Assembly: GCF_022602565.1 (NCBI RefSeq)
Contig: NZ_JALBCV010000004.1
Location: 124,001-188,000, forward strand
Source: Rosenbergiella metrosideri
Lineage (GTDB): Bacteria; Pseudomonadota; Gammaproteobacteria; Enterobacterales; Enterobacteriaceae
Direction: 5' to 3'
Length of the DNA stretch: 64,000 bases
Shown: positions 55,393-64,000 of the stretch, piece by piece
Position numbering within the stretch: position 1 is the stretch's first letter
How the letters are laid out: each line of letters starts with the position of its first letter
Notes under the pieces: generated by a model
The model's input: the letters and a program-made list of their open reading frames with translations, nothing else
What the model was told of the DNA's origin: nothing
Database searches by the model: none
Made by a program: the position numbers and the translations under genes

Positions 55393-55704
55393 TTAGACTG
55401 AACCGGCTTTTTCTATTACTAAAATCCGCGCTTCTCCGCGGGGATGGGCGACATGTTCAGTACCGACACTGGCATAAAAGATATCGCCGACCTCTAGCAT
55501 CGCCGATTTTTCTTCCCCCGCCTCTCGGTAGAACATCTCAACACAGCCCTGCAATACGACGAACACCTCTTGGCCATCATTGATATGCCATTTATAGGGT
55601 TGGTCGGTCCAATGTAATCGGACGGAAGTTCCATCAAAATCTGCAATATCAAGTGCTTGCCAAGCACGTTCCCCGGTAAAGCGACTACTCGACACTATTT
55701 TCAT
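55393..55704 (-). CDS. Small cupin protein
   Basis: A 103-aa single-domain cupin with VRLHWTDQPYKWHINDGQEVF (His/Glu site 1, near residue 38) and the second motif in VGDIFYASVGTEHVAHP. It may bind a metal, but function is unknown. The ATG at 55704 has GGAG before it; a GTG two codons earlier is possible. The frame overlaps the upstream hydrolase gene by 20 bases, so it is translationally coupled as third gene of an operon. Confidence 0.82.
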   Translation of the reverse strand: MKIVSSSRFTGERAWQALDIADFDGTSVRLHWTDQPYKWHINDGQEVFVVLQGCVEMFYREAGEEKSAMLEVGDIFYASVGTEHVAHPRGEARILVIEKAGSV

Positions 55705-56242
55705 TTTCACTCCGCCACTGCGTTAGGCTGCTCAGAGCCGCGAAATCCGCAGCAAGAAGGGCTAGGGTCGACTGCCATAATAATTCGGCGGTAAACGGCG
55801 TTCCCGCGAGGGCAAAACTGACCACCGCATCGTCGATAATTGTTACGCTTAACCCTAAGTCAGCCGCCGCCCGTACGGTCGAGTTGACACAAAAGCCTGC
55901 CACCGCCCCAATAACGGTGAGATGTGAGATCCCTGCAGTCATCAAATGTGAATAAAGCCCGGTATGACTCAAAGCAGAAGAGCCGTATTTAATAAAAAAT
56001 TTTTCATTTGGTAGCGGTTGGAAGCCCTCAAGCGGCATGGCTGCCGCCTGATCAGGATGCAAGGTCCCAGTAGTATCAAGGTCGTGATGATAGATATGGA
56101 TAACCGGGCGCTGCTGCTGTCGATAAGCATTGAGTATCGATAGCCCATTCTCAATCGCTCGGTGAGGAAATGTGTCGACACCTTGATCGATACGCTGTTG
56201 GACAAATTTCTGCATATCAATGATTAAAAGCGCATCAGCCAT
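55685..56242 (-). CDS. Isochorismatase-family cysteine hydrolase
   Basis: A 185-aa cysteine hydrolase. The catalytic Asp (LLIIDMQKFV, residue near 9), Lys (EKFFIKYGSSAL, near 87) and Cys (AVAGFCVNSTVRAA, near 118) are in place. Relatives hydrolyse nicotinamide, isochorismate or amides; the substrate here is unknown. GGGGTAGG precedes the ATG at 56242, and it starts 4 bases after the upstream monooxygenase stop. Second gene of a tight three-gene operon. Confidence 0.85.
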   Translation of the reverse strand: MADALLIIDMQKFVQQRIDQGVDTFPHRAIENGLSILNAYRQQQRPVIHIYHHDLDTTGTLHPDQAAAMPLEGFQPLPNEKFFIKYGSSALSHTGLYSHLMTAGISHLTVIGAVAGFCVNSTVRAAADLGLSVTIIDDAVVSFALAGTPFTAELLWQSTLALLAADFAALSSLTQWRSENENSVE

Positions 56243-56246
56243 AGTC

Positions 56247-56519
56247 CTACCCCTCACTCATCTTGTAATCCCTGTCGATACCGGCGGTCTTACGGCCCCA
56301 TTCTGAACCGGCGACACGTTGCTGGTGCAAAGCAAACGCAGTGTTGTCCGTAAAGGATTCGTCGACCCGCCAGACCAAGGGATCGGCGGTTTGGGTAACA
56401 GAAAAAGATAAACATCCTGCCTCAGCGCGCGACAGCTGCTGGTGTTCAGGAAGATAGTGGCTGACAGTTTGCGACGCTTCGGGTGTGCGACAACGTAAAA
56501 AACCACTCAATGTAATCAT
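56247..56519 (-). CDS. Antibiotic-biosynthesis-monooxygenase (ABM) domain protein
   Basis: A 90-aa ferredoxin-like ABM protein (YgiN-like). It has MITLSGFLRCRTPEAS, a LSRAEAGCLSFSVTQTADP strand pair and RVDESFTDNTAFALHQQ. The family includes quinone or haem-linked monooxygenases and many with unknown substrate. The ATG at 56519 follows AAAGGA. First gene of the operon with the hydrolase and cupin; divergent from a GST gene by 80 bases. Confidence 0.83.
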   Translation of the reverse strand: MITLSGFLRCRTPEASQTVSHYLPEHQQLSRAEAGCLSFSVTQTADPLVWRVDESFTDNTAFALHQQRVAGSEWGRKTAGIDRDYKMSEG

Positions 56520-56599
56520 CAGTTTTCCTTTACCTCCGGCCATGAAGCTTCTACGTTAAGAGATTATGGGTAAAAAGGCTATAGCTCTGGAGGCTTATT

Positions 56600-57238
56600 A
56601 TGTTGCAAGTATGGGGAAGAGAAACCTCTTCCAATGTCCAAGCCGTTATGTGGTGTATCGGGGAATTGGGGCTAGACTATCAACGTTATGATTACGGCCA
56701 CCACTTCGGCGGACTGGATAGTGACGCGTTCTATCAGCTGAATCCCAATCGTACCATCCCGGTGTTACAGGACAATGACCATGCTCCGCTATGGGAAAGT
56801 GGGGCAATCCTGCGCTATTTAGCCAGTCGTTATGCCCCAGAGACGTTTTGGCCTGAAGAGATTTTTGCTCGCTGTGAAGTGGATCGCTGGGCAGAATGGG
56901 CAAAAGTCAGTGTTGTATCACTCTTTACGCAACCTATTTTTTGGCAACTCGTTCGTACCCCCGCTGACGAGCGTGATCTGCCCGCGATTAAGCGAGCGAT
57001 TGATCGGTTTGAGAGTAAATTAGCCATCGCCGACCAACAGCTAAACCAATACCCCTTTTTAGCCGGTGAGCATTTTAGCCTAGCCGATATTCAATTAGGC
57101 CACCTTCTCTACCGCTATTATCAGTTGGGGATTGCTCAGCAACCTCTCCCTGCGCTTGACGCGTACTACCAGCGCCTTACCCAACGGCCGGCTTATCAAC
57201 GTCACGTGATGGTCAGTTATCAATCGCTACGCGTTTAA
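56600..57238 (+). CDS. Glutathione S-transferase (GstB-like)
   Basis: A 212-aa GST. The N-terminal thioredoxin fold starts [14 protein letters not shown] and has the glutathione-binding Pro and Ser in [10 protein letters not shown] and [12 protein letters not shown] (residues 53-77); the C-terminal helical part has [14 protein letters not shown]. The wording is close to E. coli GstB. The GRETSSN opening gives Ser at the usual activation site. It may conjugate glutathione to electrophiles or reduce them. GGAGG precedes the ATG. Its end overlaps the convergent GNAT by 12 bases. Confidence 0.86.
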   Translation: MLQVWGRETSSNVQAVMWCIGELGLDYQRYDYGHHFGGLDSDAFYQLNPNRTIPVLQDNDHAPLWESGAILRYLASRYAPETFWPEEIFARCEVDRWAEWAKVSVVSLFTQPIFWQLVRTPADERDLPAIKRAIDRFESKLAIADQQLNQYPFLAGEHFSLADIQLGHLLYRYYQLGIAQQPLPALDAYYQRLTQRPAYQRHVMVSYQSLRV

Positions 57239-57649
57239 GTCTTTCCGTAAGTAATGACGTTGCATGCCGACCTTAGGGAAATCTGCCAGCGTCATTACTG
57301 TTTGATAACCACTTTTTATATAAAATAGAGGGGATTGAAAGCTAAAAGTATCGACTAAGCTTAGTTGACATCCTAACTGTTTCGCGTGGCTTTCCGCTTG
57401 CTGTAATAACCGCCCACCCACTCCCTGCCCCCTTACTGACTCATCCACCCATAAATAATCGATGCATAACCACTGGCCTTTAATCGAGGCATTCAGTCCC
57501 CCTAACATCACTCCCTGCGCATCACGGCAATATACCCCGAAATGCCCCACCTCTTGAGGGGGGAGAAATGTGTGATTGTAACGACGTAACCCAACAAATA
57601 GCTCTTGCTGGTCGGTAATATTGAGCGTTGGGGTCAGAATATATTGCAT
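57227..57649 (-). CDS. GNAT family N-acetyltransferase
   Basis: A 140-aa acetyltransferase. The acetyl-CoA loop is [19 protein letters not shown] (near residues 68-86, R-G-Q-G-V-G-G). The later strand [18 protein letters not shown] has the usual Tyr. The substrate is unknown. GAGG precedes the ATG. Its stop lies inside the 3' end of the GST gene on the other strand (12-base overlap). Confidence 0.85.
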   Translation of the reverse strand: MQYILTPTLNITDQQELFVGLRRYNHTFLPPQEVGHFGVYCRDAQGVMLGGLNASIKGQWLCIDYLWVDESVRGQGVGGRLLQQAESHAKQLGCQLSLVDTFSFQSPLFYIKSGYQTVMTLADFPKVGMQRHYLRKDLNA

Positions 57650-57817
57650 CGTTGATCCTCACTTTTCGGCGGCGGTAATAAAAAATTACAGTTAAAGCCT
57701 CTGATATAACTTATTTACAGCATTTTTTATTCTTTTAATAGTTGTTTGCGCGATCAAAAACTGGCAATTTTCCTAATCAGCTTGTGGTCAAAACGAAATT
57801 AGCATTAAGGGGTTAGG

Positions 57818-59278
57818 TTGGACGTTACACTTCAAAAACAGAATAACATTGCTGGAGCAAATATTCTTTGCTTCATACAGATGTTTTCCACCATGGGATT
57901 TGCAGTACTCTATTCTTCGCTGGTACTTTACGCCACCAAAAAATTAGGCTTCAGCGAATACTCGGCTAACGCCATTATGGGGATCTTTGGTGCCTTTAAT
58001 TATGGACTTCATTTATTCGGCGGCTATCTGGGTGGCAGATTTCTGAGTAACCGTAATCTCTTTGTTCTCGGTATGGTATTACAGGTCATCGGTTGTTATC
58101 TGTTATCAAGCGCGCAGATAGACGGCCTCTACTGGGGACTCGCACTCTTTTTAACTGGTAGTGGTCTAAATGTTACGTGTATAAATATGATGCTGACCCA
58201 AAGGTTTACCCCCAATGACCCGCGTCGCGAATCAGCTTTTCTGTGGAATTATGCGGGGATGAATCTGGGCTTTTTTATGGGCTTCACCGCTGCCGGCTAT
58301 TTTCAGTTAAGCCTGAATTATCACGCCCTATTTTTATTTGCCACCCTCGGTAATCTTATTGCTATCGTGCTCACTAGCATATTTTGGCGTCATTTGGCCG
58401 ACCTTAATACGCCGCTGAGTCAAGCTTCAGGACCGAAGATGCGCCAACGCTTGGCAATAGGCTGTGTGATCTTATTACTGCTGCTTCCCGTGGTAAAAGT
58501 GATGCTGACCCACTCAGAAGTAAGTAGTTACTTCGTTCTAGGCCTAGGCACCTTAGTTCTTGTGGCTCTCTGTATTATCACTGGTCGGCATAAAATTGCC
58601 GCGGAACGTTCACGAATGATCGCCTACCTCATCCTTACCCTCGGGTCTTTGGTCTTTTGGTCACTGTATCAACTTGCCCCGATGGGACTGATGCTGTTTG
58701 CCGAAAATAATCTTAATTTACAGCTATTTGGCTGGCATATCGCCCCGCAGTGGATACAAGATATTAATACGCTGGTGATTGTCTTAGGGGGCCCGCTGCT
58801 TGCCCTACTGTTTAAACGGCTGCGCGCGCAGGGCATCACGATTGATATCCCCAGTCAATTTGCAGCCTCACTGCTGTTTATGGGTGGAGGTATGTTAGTA
58901 CTTCCTATCGGTATTGGCCTTGCCGGTGCTAATGGCTTAGTCGATTTTCAATGGATATTTTGGAGTTACTTACTGCAAAGTATCGGTGAATTACTGATCT
59001 CGCCGATAGGCTACGCGATGATTGGTCGTCTGGCTCCGCAGCAATACCAAGGCTTGTTGATGGGGACCTGGATGATGATTTCCGGTGTTGCTTCTATCCT
59101 TGCTGGTTATTTATCGCAAGCGATGCCGACTGCACAGGGTTCCACCCCTCTATTAACTAATCCCGGCTATAGCCATTTATTTATCTTATTGGCCATCGCC
59201 TCGGGATTAACGGCAGTGGTGCTGATGCTCTTAATCCCGTTATTACGCCGGTTAATTGGGCCAGTACAAGCCAATTAA
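57818..59278 (+). CDS. POT/PTR2-type MFS permease without ExxER motif
   Basis: A 486-aa permease of the POT (peptide) branch of MFS, with the twelve core helices plus two more. FGGYLGGRFLSNRN near residue 70 and FLTGSGLNVTCINMMLTQRF near 120 are POT-like; the C-terminal QSIGELLISPIGYAMIGRLAP is the POT signature. The ExxER proton-coupling motif of helix 1 is missing (IQMFSTMGFAVLYSS), and FYxxIN is also changed. It may be a peptide-like carrier with different energetics. The TTG start at 57818 has AAGGGG before it. Confidence 0.78.
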   Translation: MDVTLQKQNNIAGANILCFIQMFSTMGFAVLYSSLVLYATKKLGFSEYSANAIMGIFGAFNYGLHLFGGYLGGRFLSNRNLFVLGMVLQVIGCYLLSSAQIDGLYWGLALFLTGSGLNVTCINMMLTQRFTPNDPRRESAFLWNYAGMNLGFFMGFTAAGYFQLSLNYHALFLFATLGNLIAIVLTSIFWRHLADLNTPLSQASGPKMRQRLAIGCVILLLLLPVVKVMLTHSEVSSYFVLGLGTLVLVALCIITGRHKIAAERSRMIAYLILTLGSLVFWSLYQLAPMGLMLFAENNLNLQLFGWHIAPQWIQDINTLVIVLGGPLLALLFKRLRAQGITIDIPSQFAASLLFMGGGMLVLPIGIGLAGANGLVDFQWIFWSYLLQSIGELLISPIGYAMIGRLAPQQYQGLLMGTWMMISGVASILAGYLSQAMPTAQGSTPLLTNPGYSHLFILLAIASGLTAVVLMLLIPLLRRLIGPVQAN

Positions 59279-59292
59279 TTACCTCAGAACAT

Positions 59293-59320
59293 CCCTTGGC
59301 GACCCTAGGTCGACCAAGGG
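59293..59320 (+). terminator. Hairpin after the POT-like permease
   Basis: A stem of 12 pairs (CCCTTGG-CGACC and GGTCG-CCAAGGG with one bulge) and a 3-base loop, 15 bases after the stop. It has no T-tract, so termination is uncertain. Confidence 0.55.
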
Positions 59321-59767
59321 TTCACTAGAGCTTCGCGCCTAGAATTTCAGGCTGTTCAACACATTCCCCCAGTACTGTGATAATAGCCAATCGTAACTTA
59401 GCTGCTAGGTATCGATATCGATCAATAATAATATTTACGTGCCCTTCACTAGACTAAAGTGGCTGTAACCTATTAGCGAACTGCTCGTACAGATCGGTTA
59501 CAGGCTAAGTAAAGGGGGGCCGGCGAAATGCCATTCAGGTATATCAAAATATGTGGAGCCGATATTATTACTATATTTTAACTCGAAGATATCGGAGATA
59601 TAAAAATAAGAAAATAGAGTCTTCAGCAAATACTCAATGACTAAAGACTCTATTTAATCTCCTGACCGAATCATAAAATAAGATATAAATACCCTATCAA
59701 ATAATTTATTTAACCAACAGCTTTATGACGTTGCGACAATATTTTATAACGCAGCATTCAGGCTCAC
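59321..59767. other. Intergenic stretch with clpV terminator
   Basis: No gene seen in these 447 bases. It holds a 12-bp inverted repeat, AAATAGAGTCTT and AAGACTCTATTT, at 59612-59655 with a 20-base loop. On the minus strand it is followed by a T-rich run, making it a likely terminator for clpV, 113 bases beyond the clpV stop. Confidence 0.6.
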
Positions 59768-62392
59768 TTAACCATTATGGCTGGCGAAAAACTGACAGCG
59801 GAACTCGCCCTGTTCAACACTGAGGTGTAACGATTGGTATTGTTGCTCATCGCGGCTTGCAGTCAGTAACTTCTGACTGATTTGGGGTAATAAGGTATTG
59901 GTGAGGATCGCATCGACCATCCTTCCCCCAGACTCCACTTCTGTACAACGTTGGACGATTTGCGTGATAACACTATCGTCGATATCGGTCACGATATGGT
60001 GATTGTCCAGTAAACGTCGTTGAATACGGGCTAATTGTAAGCGGACGATCTCGCCGAGCATCTGATCGTTCAATGGATAATAAGGCACCACCAATAACCG
60101 ACCTAATAATGCAGGCGGGAAGACCTGTAAGAGTGGGCCGCGTAAAGCGGTGGCAAGTGTCTCTGCATCAGGTAACAGGTCCGGATCGGCACACATTCCG
60201 CTGGTGAGGTCCGTTCCAACATTTGAGGTCAGAATAATCAGCGTATTACGAAAATCAATATGTCGTCCTTCACCGTCTTCCATCCAACCTTTATCAAACA
60301 CTTGGAAGAAGATTTCGTGGACATCAGGGTGCGCCTTTTCAATTTCATCGAGCAACACCACGCTATAAGGACGTCGGCGAACCGCTTCGGTTAAGACGCC
60401 GCCCTCTCCGTATCCAACATAACCAGGAGGCGCACCTTTTAAGGTCGATACGGTGTGGGCTTCTTGGAACTCACTCATATTAAGGGTAATAACATTTTGC
60501 TCACCCCCATAGAGAGATTCCGCTAAGGCCAAGGCGGTTTCCGTTTTTCCGACACCGGATGGCCCGCACAACATAAAGACCCCAACGGGTTTGTTCGGAT
60601 CATCAAGACGCGCTCGTGAAGTACGAACACGTTTGGCAATCAGATCGAGCCCATGGCGTTGGCCAATGACCCGTTGATTGAGGGTATCGGCGAGAGTTAA
60701 TACCGCATCAATTTCATTTTTAACCATCCGCCCTAACGGGATACCGGTCCAATCTGACACAACGGCCGCCACGACGTTTTCATCGACAGCGGTAAACAGT
60801 AGGGGATCTTCCCCCTGTAGGTCGGTCAATTGTTGCTGTGTCGCCAGTAATTGCTCGCGGATCTCGGGCAGCGCCTCAGGGTTGGCTTGGTGAAGCTGCG
60901 CCCGTTGTGCGATAAGCTGGCCCACTAATACTTTTTCTTGCTGCCAACGTGACGCTAAGGCTTCATATTCCGTTTGTTGAGCCACCCGCGCACATTCTAG
61001 CTGCTCGACGCGCTGATCATCCCCGAGTGCGACACGGGCTTCTCGCTTTGCAATCTCGATCTCGACTTCAAGCGCCGCGATGTGTTGGCGATAGTCGTCG
61101 AGTTGCGCGGGAGGAGCGCTCTGACTGACCGCGACGCGAGCGCAGGCTGTATCTAATAAGGCAATCGCTTTATCGGGAAGTTGACGCGCAGGAATATAAC
61201 GATGAGAAAGTTTTACCGCTGCGCTGACCGCTTCATCCAATAGCAGGACTTGGTGGTGCTTTTCTAACGGTGATACCGTGCTACGTAGCATCAGAACCGC
61301 TTTATTTTCATCCGGTTCAGGGACTTGAATCGGTTGGAAACGGCGCGTCAGGGCGGGATCTTTCTCAATATATTTTTTATACTCTGCCCACGTGGTGGCA
61401 CCAATCGTCCGCAGCTGGCCTCGTGCCAATGCAGGTTTAAGCAAATTAGCTGCGTCGCCCGTACCTTGCTGCCCCCCTGCGCCAACGAGGGTATGAATCT
61501 CATCAATAAAAAGAATGATCGGTGTTGGACTGGAATGCACTTCGTTGATCAACGATTGTAAACGTGCCTCGAACTCCCCCTTCATCCCTGCGCCAGCTTG
61601 TAATAAGCCGATATCGATCAGCCATAACTGGACATTTTGTAAAGGTTCCGGCACCTCGCCTGCTGCGATACGGCGTGCAAAGCCTTCCACTACTGCAGTC
61701 TTCCCTACCCCAGCCTCACCGGTCAGTAGCGGATTATTTTGCCGACGTCGCATTAAAATATCGATCAGTTGACGGATCTCTTCATCACGTCCGACAACCG
61801 GATCAATCTTCCCGTCTCGCGCACGCTGAGTCATATCTTGGCCATACTGAGCCAAGGTCTGGGAGGCTGTGGGGACACCGTGCGGAGTCTCTACCCCGAC
61901 AGAAGCCTGCTGAGCTTCTTTACTCTGCGACAGTAGGGTCGTGAACTGCTCACTTAACAGTTCCAGATTAATACGAGTGAATTGAGGCGATATCCCCTTT
62001 AGAACGGTGGCGAGATTCCATGTTTTTAGGATCCCGATAAGTAAATGCCCGGTCCGCAAACGATTCACGCCAAATTTGAGCGATCCTATCACCCAGGCCC
62101 GTTCTACCGCACTATCGATATGCTCCGACAAATCAGAGACAGAGCTGGCGCCACGTGGTAATGCATCCAATGCGGCAATAATATCGCGGGTCAGCGCGGC
62201 CTCATCTAATGCAAAGTGCTGAATGATATATTGTAGGTCGCCTTCTTGCTGCTGCATCAGTTGATGTATCCAATGCACAAGCTCTACATAAGGATTGCCA
62301 CGCAACTTACAAAATGCCGTCGCGCTCTCTAACGAGGAAAAGAGTAAGGGTTCCAGTTTGCCGAAAAGTACGGCTCGACTAATTTCTGACAT
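59768..62392 (-). CDS. clpV: Type VI secretion ATPase ClpV (TssH)
   Basis: An 874-aa Hsp100/AAA+ protein. The N-terminal Clp-N/ClpV domain (residues 2-145) begins MSEISRAVLFGKL with NPYVELVHWIHQL, typical of TssH rather than ClpB. Walker A motifs are GEAGVGKT (225-232) and GPSGVGKT (610-617), with IILFIDEIHTLVG and VVLLDEIEKAH as Walker B. A coiled-coil middle region follows the first ATPase domain. It disassembles contracted TssBC sheaths. The start at 62392 has GGAA upstream; the longer frame has no site. No other T6SS gene lies in the window. Confidence 0.9.
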   Translation of the reverse strand: MSEISRAVLFGKLEPLLFSSLESATAFCKLRGNPYVELVHWIHQLMQQQEGDLQYIIQHFALDEAALTRDIIAALDALPRGASSVSDLSEHIDSAVERAWVIGSLKFGVNRLRTGHLLIGILKTWNLATVLKGISPQFTRINLELLSEQFTTLLSQSKEAQQASVGVETPHGVPTASQTLAQYGQDMTQRARDGKIDPVVGRDEEIRQLIDILMRRRQNNPLLTGEAGVGKTAVVEGFARRIAAGEVPEPLQNVQLWLIDIGLLQAGAGMKGEFEARLQSLINEVHSSPTPIILFIDEIHTLVGAGGQQGTGDAANLLKPALARGQLRTIGATTWAEYKKYIEKDPALTRRFQPIQVPEPDENKAVLMLRSTVSPLEKHHQVLLLDEAVSAAVKLSHRYIPARQLPDKAIALLDTACARVAVSQSAPPAQLDDYRQHIAALEVEIEIAKREARVALGDDQRVEQLECARVAQQTEYEALASRWQQEKVLVGQLIAQRAQLHQANPEALPEIREQLLATQQQLTDLQGEDPLLFTAVDENVVAAVVSDWTGIPLGRMVKNEIDAVLTLADTLNQRVIGQRHGLDLIAKRVRTSRARLDDPNKPVGVFMLCGPSGVGKTETALALAESLYGGEQNVITLNMSEFQEAHTVSTLKGAPPGYVGYGEGGVLTEAVRRRPYSVVLLDEIEKAHPDVHEIFFQVFDKGWMEDGEGRHIDFRNTLIILTSNVGTDLTSGMCADPDLLPDAETLATALRGPLLQVFPPALLGRLLVVPYYPLNDQMLGEIVRLQLARIQRRLLDNHHIVTDIDDSVITQIVQRCTEVESGGRMVDAILTNTLLPQISQKLLTASRDEQQYQSLHLSVEQGEFRCQFFASHNG

Positions 62393-62863
62393 ATTCAGTT
62401 CCATTGATAAGATTAATCGCTTACTTAGGGTAACAAGGGGGGATTCAAGGAGGTGATATGGGTGAACAGTAGCGAATATCAGCACTTATCCCCACATTAA
62501 AAGCAACAAAATCGTTAATAAAAATGATAATTAAATCTATTATTGAGTGGTGCGAGTACTCTATTACGATCTTATTAATCAGAGAATTAGCATTCTCTCA
62601 CGTATTCAACCCTCATTCTTTAGTAATTATTTTAATACCAATGAATAGAGTGGCATAGCTATTAACTGTTCTCAATAGGAAATATTTTATTCGGAGTTAA
62701 TATAAACGAATAATCTAATTGAATTACCGTTATATAAATAAAATTAGACTGAAATTACGGTGATAAATATTTTTTTGCTCAATGTAATTATTATGTTTGA
62801 TAATTAATTTTCGAAGAATTAATTCAAAAACTAAATAATATCAGCGTAGTCCCAAACCCCTCC
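62393..62863. other. AT-rich intergenic stretch, clpV leader
   Basis: 471 bases with no gene. The first 70 are the clpV 5' leader, which contains (minus strand) the sequence ATCACCTCCTT, identical to the anti-Shine-Dalgarno end of 16S rRNA, at 62447-62457. Read on the plus strand it is a perfect Shine-Dalgarno with a four-codon mini-frame (MGEQ) behind it. The remainder (62500-62860) is very AT-rich and shows no repeat or promoter I can call. Confidence 0.45.
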
Positions 62864-62890
62864 CAAAAAAAACCCTCATCGAAACGAGGG
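62864..62890 (-). terminator. Rho-independent terminator of ssb
   Basis: On the minus strand the arms CCCTC and GAGGG (with a few extra pairs) are followed by an eight-base T-tract, 26 bases after the ssb stop. Confidence 0.88.
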
Positions 62891-62915
62891 CTTATTGGTC
62901 AACCAGAAAAAGATT

Positions 62916-63446
62916 TTAGAACGGGATATCGTCATCAAAATCCATTGGTGGCTCATTACCGCCTGCAGGCGCTTTAGGAGATTGTGGCGCTTGCCCGCCA
63001 CCACTAAATTGTGCACCGGAGGATTGCGGCTGTTGTGGCTGACCCCAACCGTTATTATTGTTTGGTGCACCACCGCCTTGAGGGGCGTTGTTGCCTTGAC
63101 GGCCACCAAGCATCTGCATGGTACCGCCAACGTTAACAACCACTTCTGTGGTGTAACGATCTTGGCCACCTTGGTCTTGCCATTTACGCGTGCGCAGTTG
63201 GCCTTCGATATAAACCTGAGAGCCTTTACGCAAATATTCGCCAGCAACTTCTGCTAACTTACCGAACAGTACGACACGGTGCCATTCAGTAATCTCTTTA
63301 TTTTCACCGGTTTGCTTATCACGCCAGCTTTCAGAGGTTGCCAGTGTAATGTTTGTCACAGCTCCTCCATTTGGCATATACCGGACTTCTGGATCTTGAC
63401 CCAAATTACCGACAAGAATCACTTTGTTTACGCCGCGACTGGCCAT
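62916..63446 (-). CDS. ssb: Single-stranded DNA-binding protein SSB
   Basis: A 176-aa tetrameric SSB. Residues 1-110 form the OB fold, with [22 protein letters not shown] and [19 protein letters not shown]; aromatic DNA-binding residues are in [10 protein letters not shown] and [11 protein letters not shown] Gly/Asn/Gln-rich linker follows, and the acidic tip DDDIPF binds repair and replication proteins. Length and text match enterobacterial SSB. GGAGAGAG precedes the ATG. It is divergent from uvrA, with an SOS box between. Confidence 0.96.
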   Translation of the reverse strand: MASRGVNKVILVGNLGQDPEVRYMPNGGAVTNITLATSESWRDKQTGENKEITEWHRVVLFGKLAEVAGEYLRKGSQVYIEGQLRTRKWQDQGGQDRYTTEVVVNVGGTMQMLGGRQGNNAPQGGGAPNNNNGWGQPQQPQSSGAQFSGGGQAPQSPKAPAGGNEPPMDFDDDIPF

Positions 63447-63561
63447 TGCACTCTCTCCTGATGAAAAATTACACAGATACTATCTAACGGATGATAGCAC
63501 GTCACGGCTTAAGTTGGGTAGTTTAGAGCAACCGCACAAAGGCAATCCTTTTTGCATAAAG

Positions 63562-63581
63562 TACTGGATATTTATTCAGGT
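63562..63581. promoter_or_regulatory. LexA (SOS) box between ssb and uvrA
   Basis: The 20 bases TACTGGATATTTATTCAGGT contain the CTG-N10-CAG core and match the E. coli uvrA box closely. LexA would repress uvrA and, partly, ssb, as in E. coli. Confidence 0.88.
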
Positions 63582-63670
63582 TATTTTTTGTGCCATACTA
63601 TAGAGTCTGCTTGAAATCGATGCAGAGCGATGTCATCTCAGCGTATAGGCAATCAAATTGGGAAATGTGA

Positions 63671-64000
63671 ATGGATAAGATCGAAGTACGGGGTGCACGA
63701 ACCCATAATTTAAAAAACATCAACCTCACCATCCCCCGTGACAAGCTAGTGGTCGTCACTGGTCTTTCTGGATCAGGTAAATCCTCGCTGGCCTTTGATA
63801 CCCTTTACGCCGAAGGGCAGCGACGTTATGTCGAATCATTATCGGCTTATGCGCGACAGTTTCTTTCGTTGATGGAAAAACCGGATGTCGATCATATTGA
63901 GGGGCTTTCACCGGCTATCTCAATCGAGCAGAAATCGACCTCGCATAACCCACGCTCGACGGTAGGGACTATTACCGAAATTCACGACTACTTGCGATTA
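63671..64000 (+). CDS. uvrA: Excinuclease ABC subunit A (partial, 3' end cut)
   Basis: The first 110 residues of Uvr[20 protein letters not shown], the first Walker [10 protein letters not shown] (residues 31-39), then [19 protein letters not shown] and the [17 protein letters not shown] part of the DNA-binding insertion. It recognises damage in nucleotide excision repair with UvrB and UvrC. The window ends inside the gene. GAAATGTGA precedes the ATG. It is divergent from ssb around an SOS box. Confidence 0.96.
   Translation, partial: MDKIEVRGARTHNLKNINLTIPRDKLVVVTGLSGSGKSSLAFDTLYAEGQRRYVESLSAYARQFLSLMEKPDVDHIEGLSPAISIEQKSTSHNPRSTVGTITEIHDYLRL

Noticed and set aside
59768-62485. 905-residue ClpV
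   Set aside because: The first 31 residues have no ribosome site or family match; MSEISRAV is the usual ClpV start.

Overview
The window reads as a chromosomal segment of a gammaproteobacterium of the order Enterobacterales. The uvrA/ssb pair with its LexA box, gsiABCD, lpxP, cbl, ghrA, mdtJI, zitB, ybeM and a CueR-type copA promoter are all enterobacterial in type. The mix of a membrane glucose dehydrogenase, polyol and dihydroxyacetone enzymes and small regulators would fit Erwiniaceae (Erwinia, Pantoea, Tatumella, Rosenbergiella), but sequence alone does not settle the genus. Base composition is near 50 % GC in genes, and several intergenic stretches are very AT-rich.

Layout. 1-3.4 kb is a decayed zone: the tail of a FAD-linked oxidase, an LprI-type small secreted protein, a frameshifted DUF1493 gene, and a collapsed P2-like prophage (terminase and gpD tails plus an ogr gene with a stop codon) abutting the 3' end of a tRNA-Ile2(CAU). 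3.5-10.3 kb is a glutathione-related block (gamma-glutamylcyclotransferase-like protein, deaminated glutathione amidase, gsiABCD). 10.6-14.3 kb holds an unknown secreted protein, a GNAT, lpxP, a YceI protein and two pseudogenes (solute-binding protein; luciferase-like monooxygenase). 14.5-19.4 kb carries an IclR regulator, orphan 2-oxo acid/acetoin dehydrogenase E1 alpha and beta genes, a GlcG/HbpS protein, a cupin and cbl. 19.5-21.9 kb has a GH3 glucosidase and a 46-aa protein. 21.9-28.0 kb is the complete haem uptake operon hmuRSTUV behind a Fur box.

28-37.5 kb mixes household genes (metallophosphoesterase, Nudix, MmyB-like regulator with a divergent methyltransferase, nemA with an ArsR regulator, one-piece dihydroxyacetone kinase, SDR, TerC) and a TonB-receptor remnant. 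37.7-40.5 kb links a polyol dehydrogenase to a SemiSWEET-like transporter with a basic tail and a DUF1275 membrane protein. 40.5-44.3 kb is a metal block: ZitB, an SmtB-type sensor and a Cu(I) ATPase whose mRNA has a slippery heptamer that could make a separate copper chaperone. 44.3-51.3 kb carries an YihS-type isomerase with an SDR, PQQ glucose dehydrogenase, ghrA and a DMT exporter. 51.5-59.3 kb carries an AraC regulator, a DUF1471 protein, an MFS permease, mdtJI with a probable leader peptide, a three-gene overlapping operon (monooxygenase, cysteine hydrolase, cupin), a GST, a GNAT and a POT-like permease lacking the usual proton-coupling motif. 59.8-62.4 kb is an intact ClpV (T6SS ATPase) with no other T6SS gene in the window. 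The end is ssb and uvrA, divergent around an SOS box.

The most rewarding points are the possible CopA/CopZ frameshift, the dehydrogenase-SemiSWEET pair, the orphan ClpV, the mdtJI leader peptide and the collapsed P2-type prophage. I found no CRISPR array, insertion sequence or rRNA gene.
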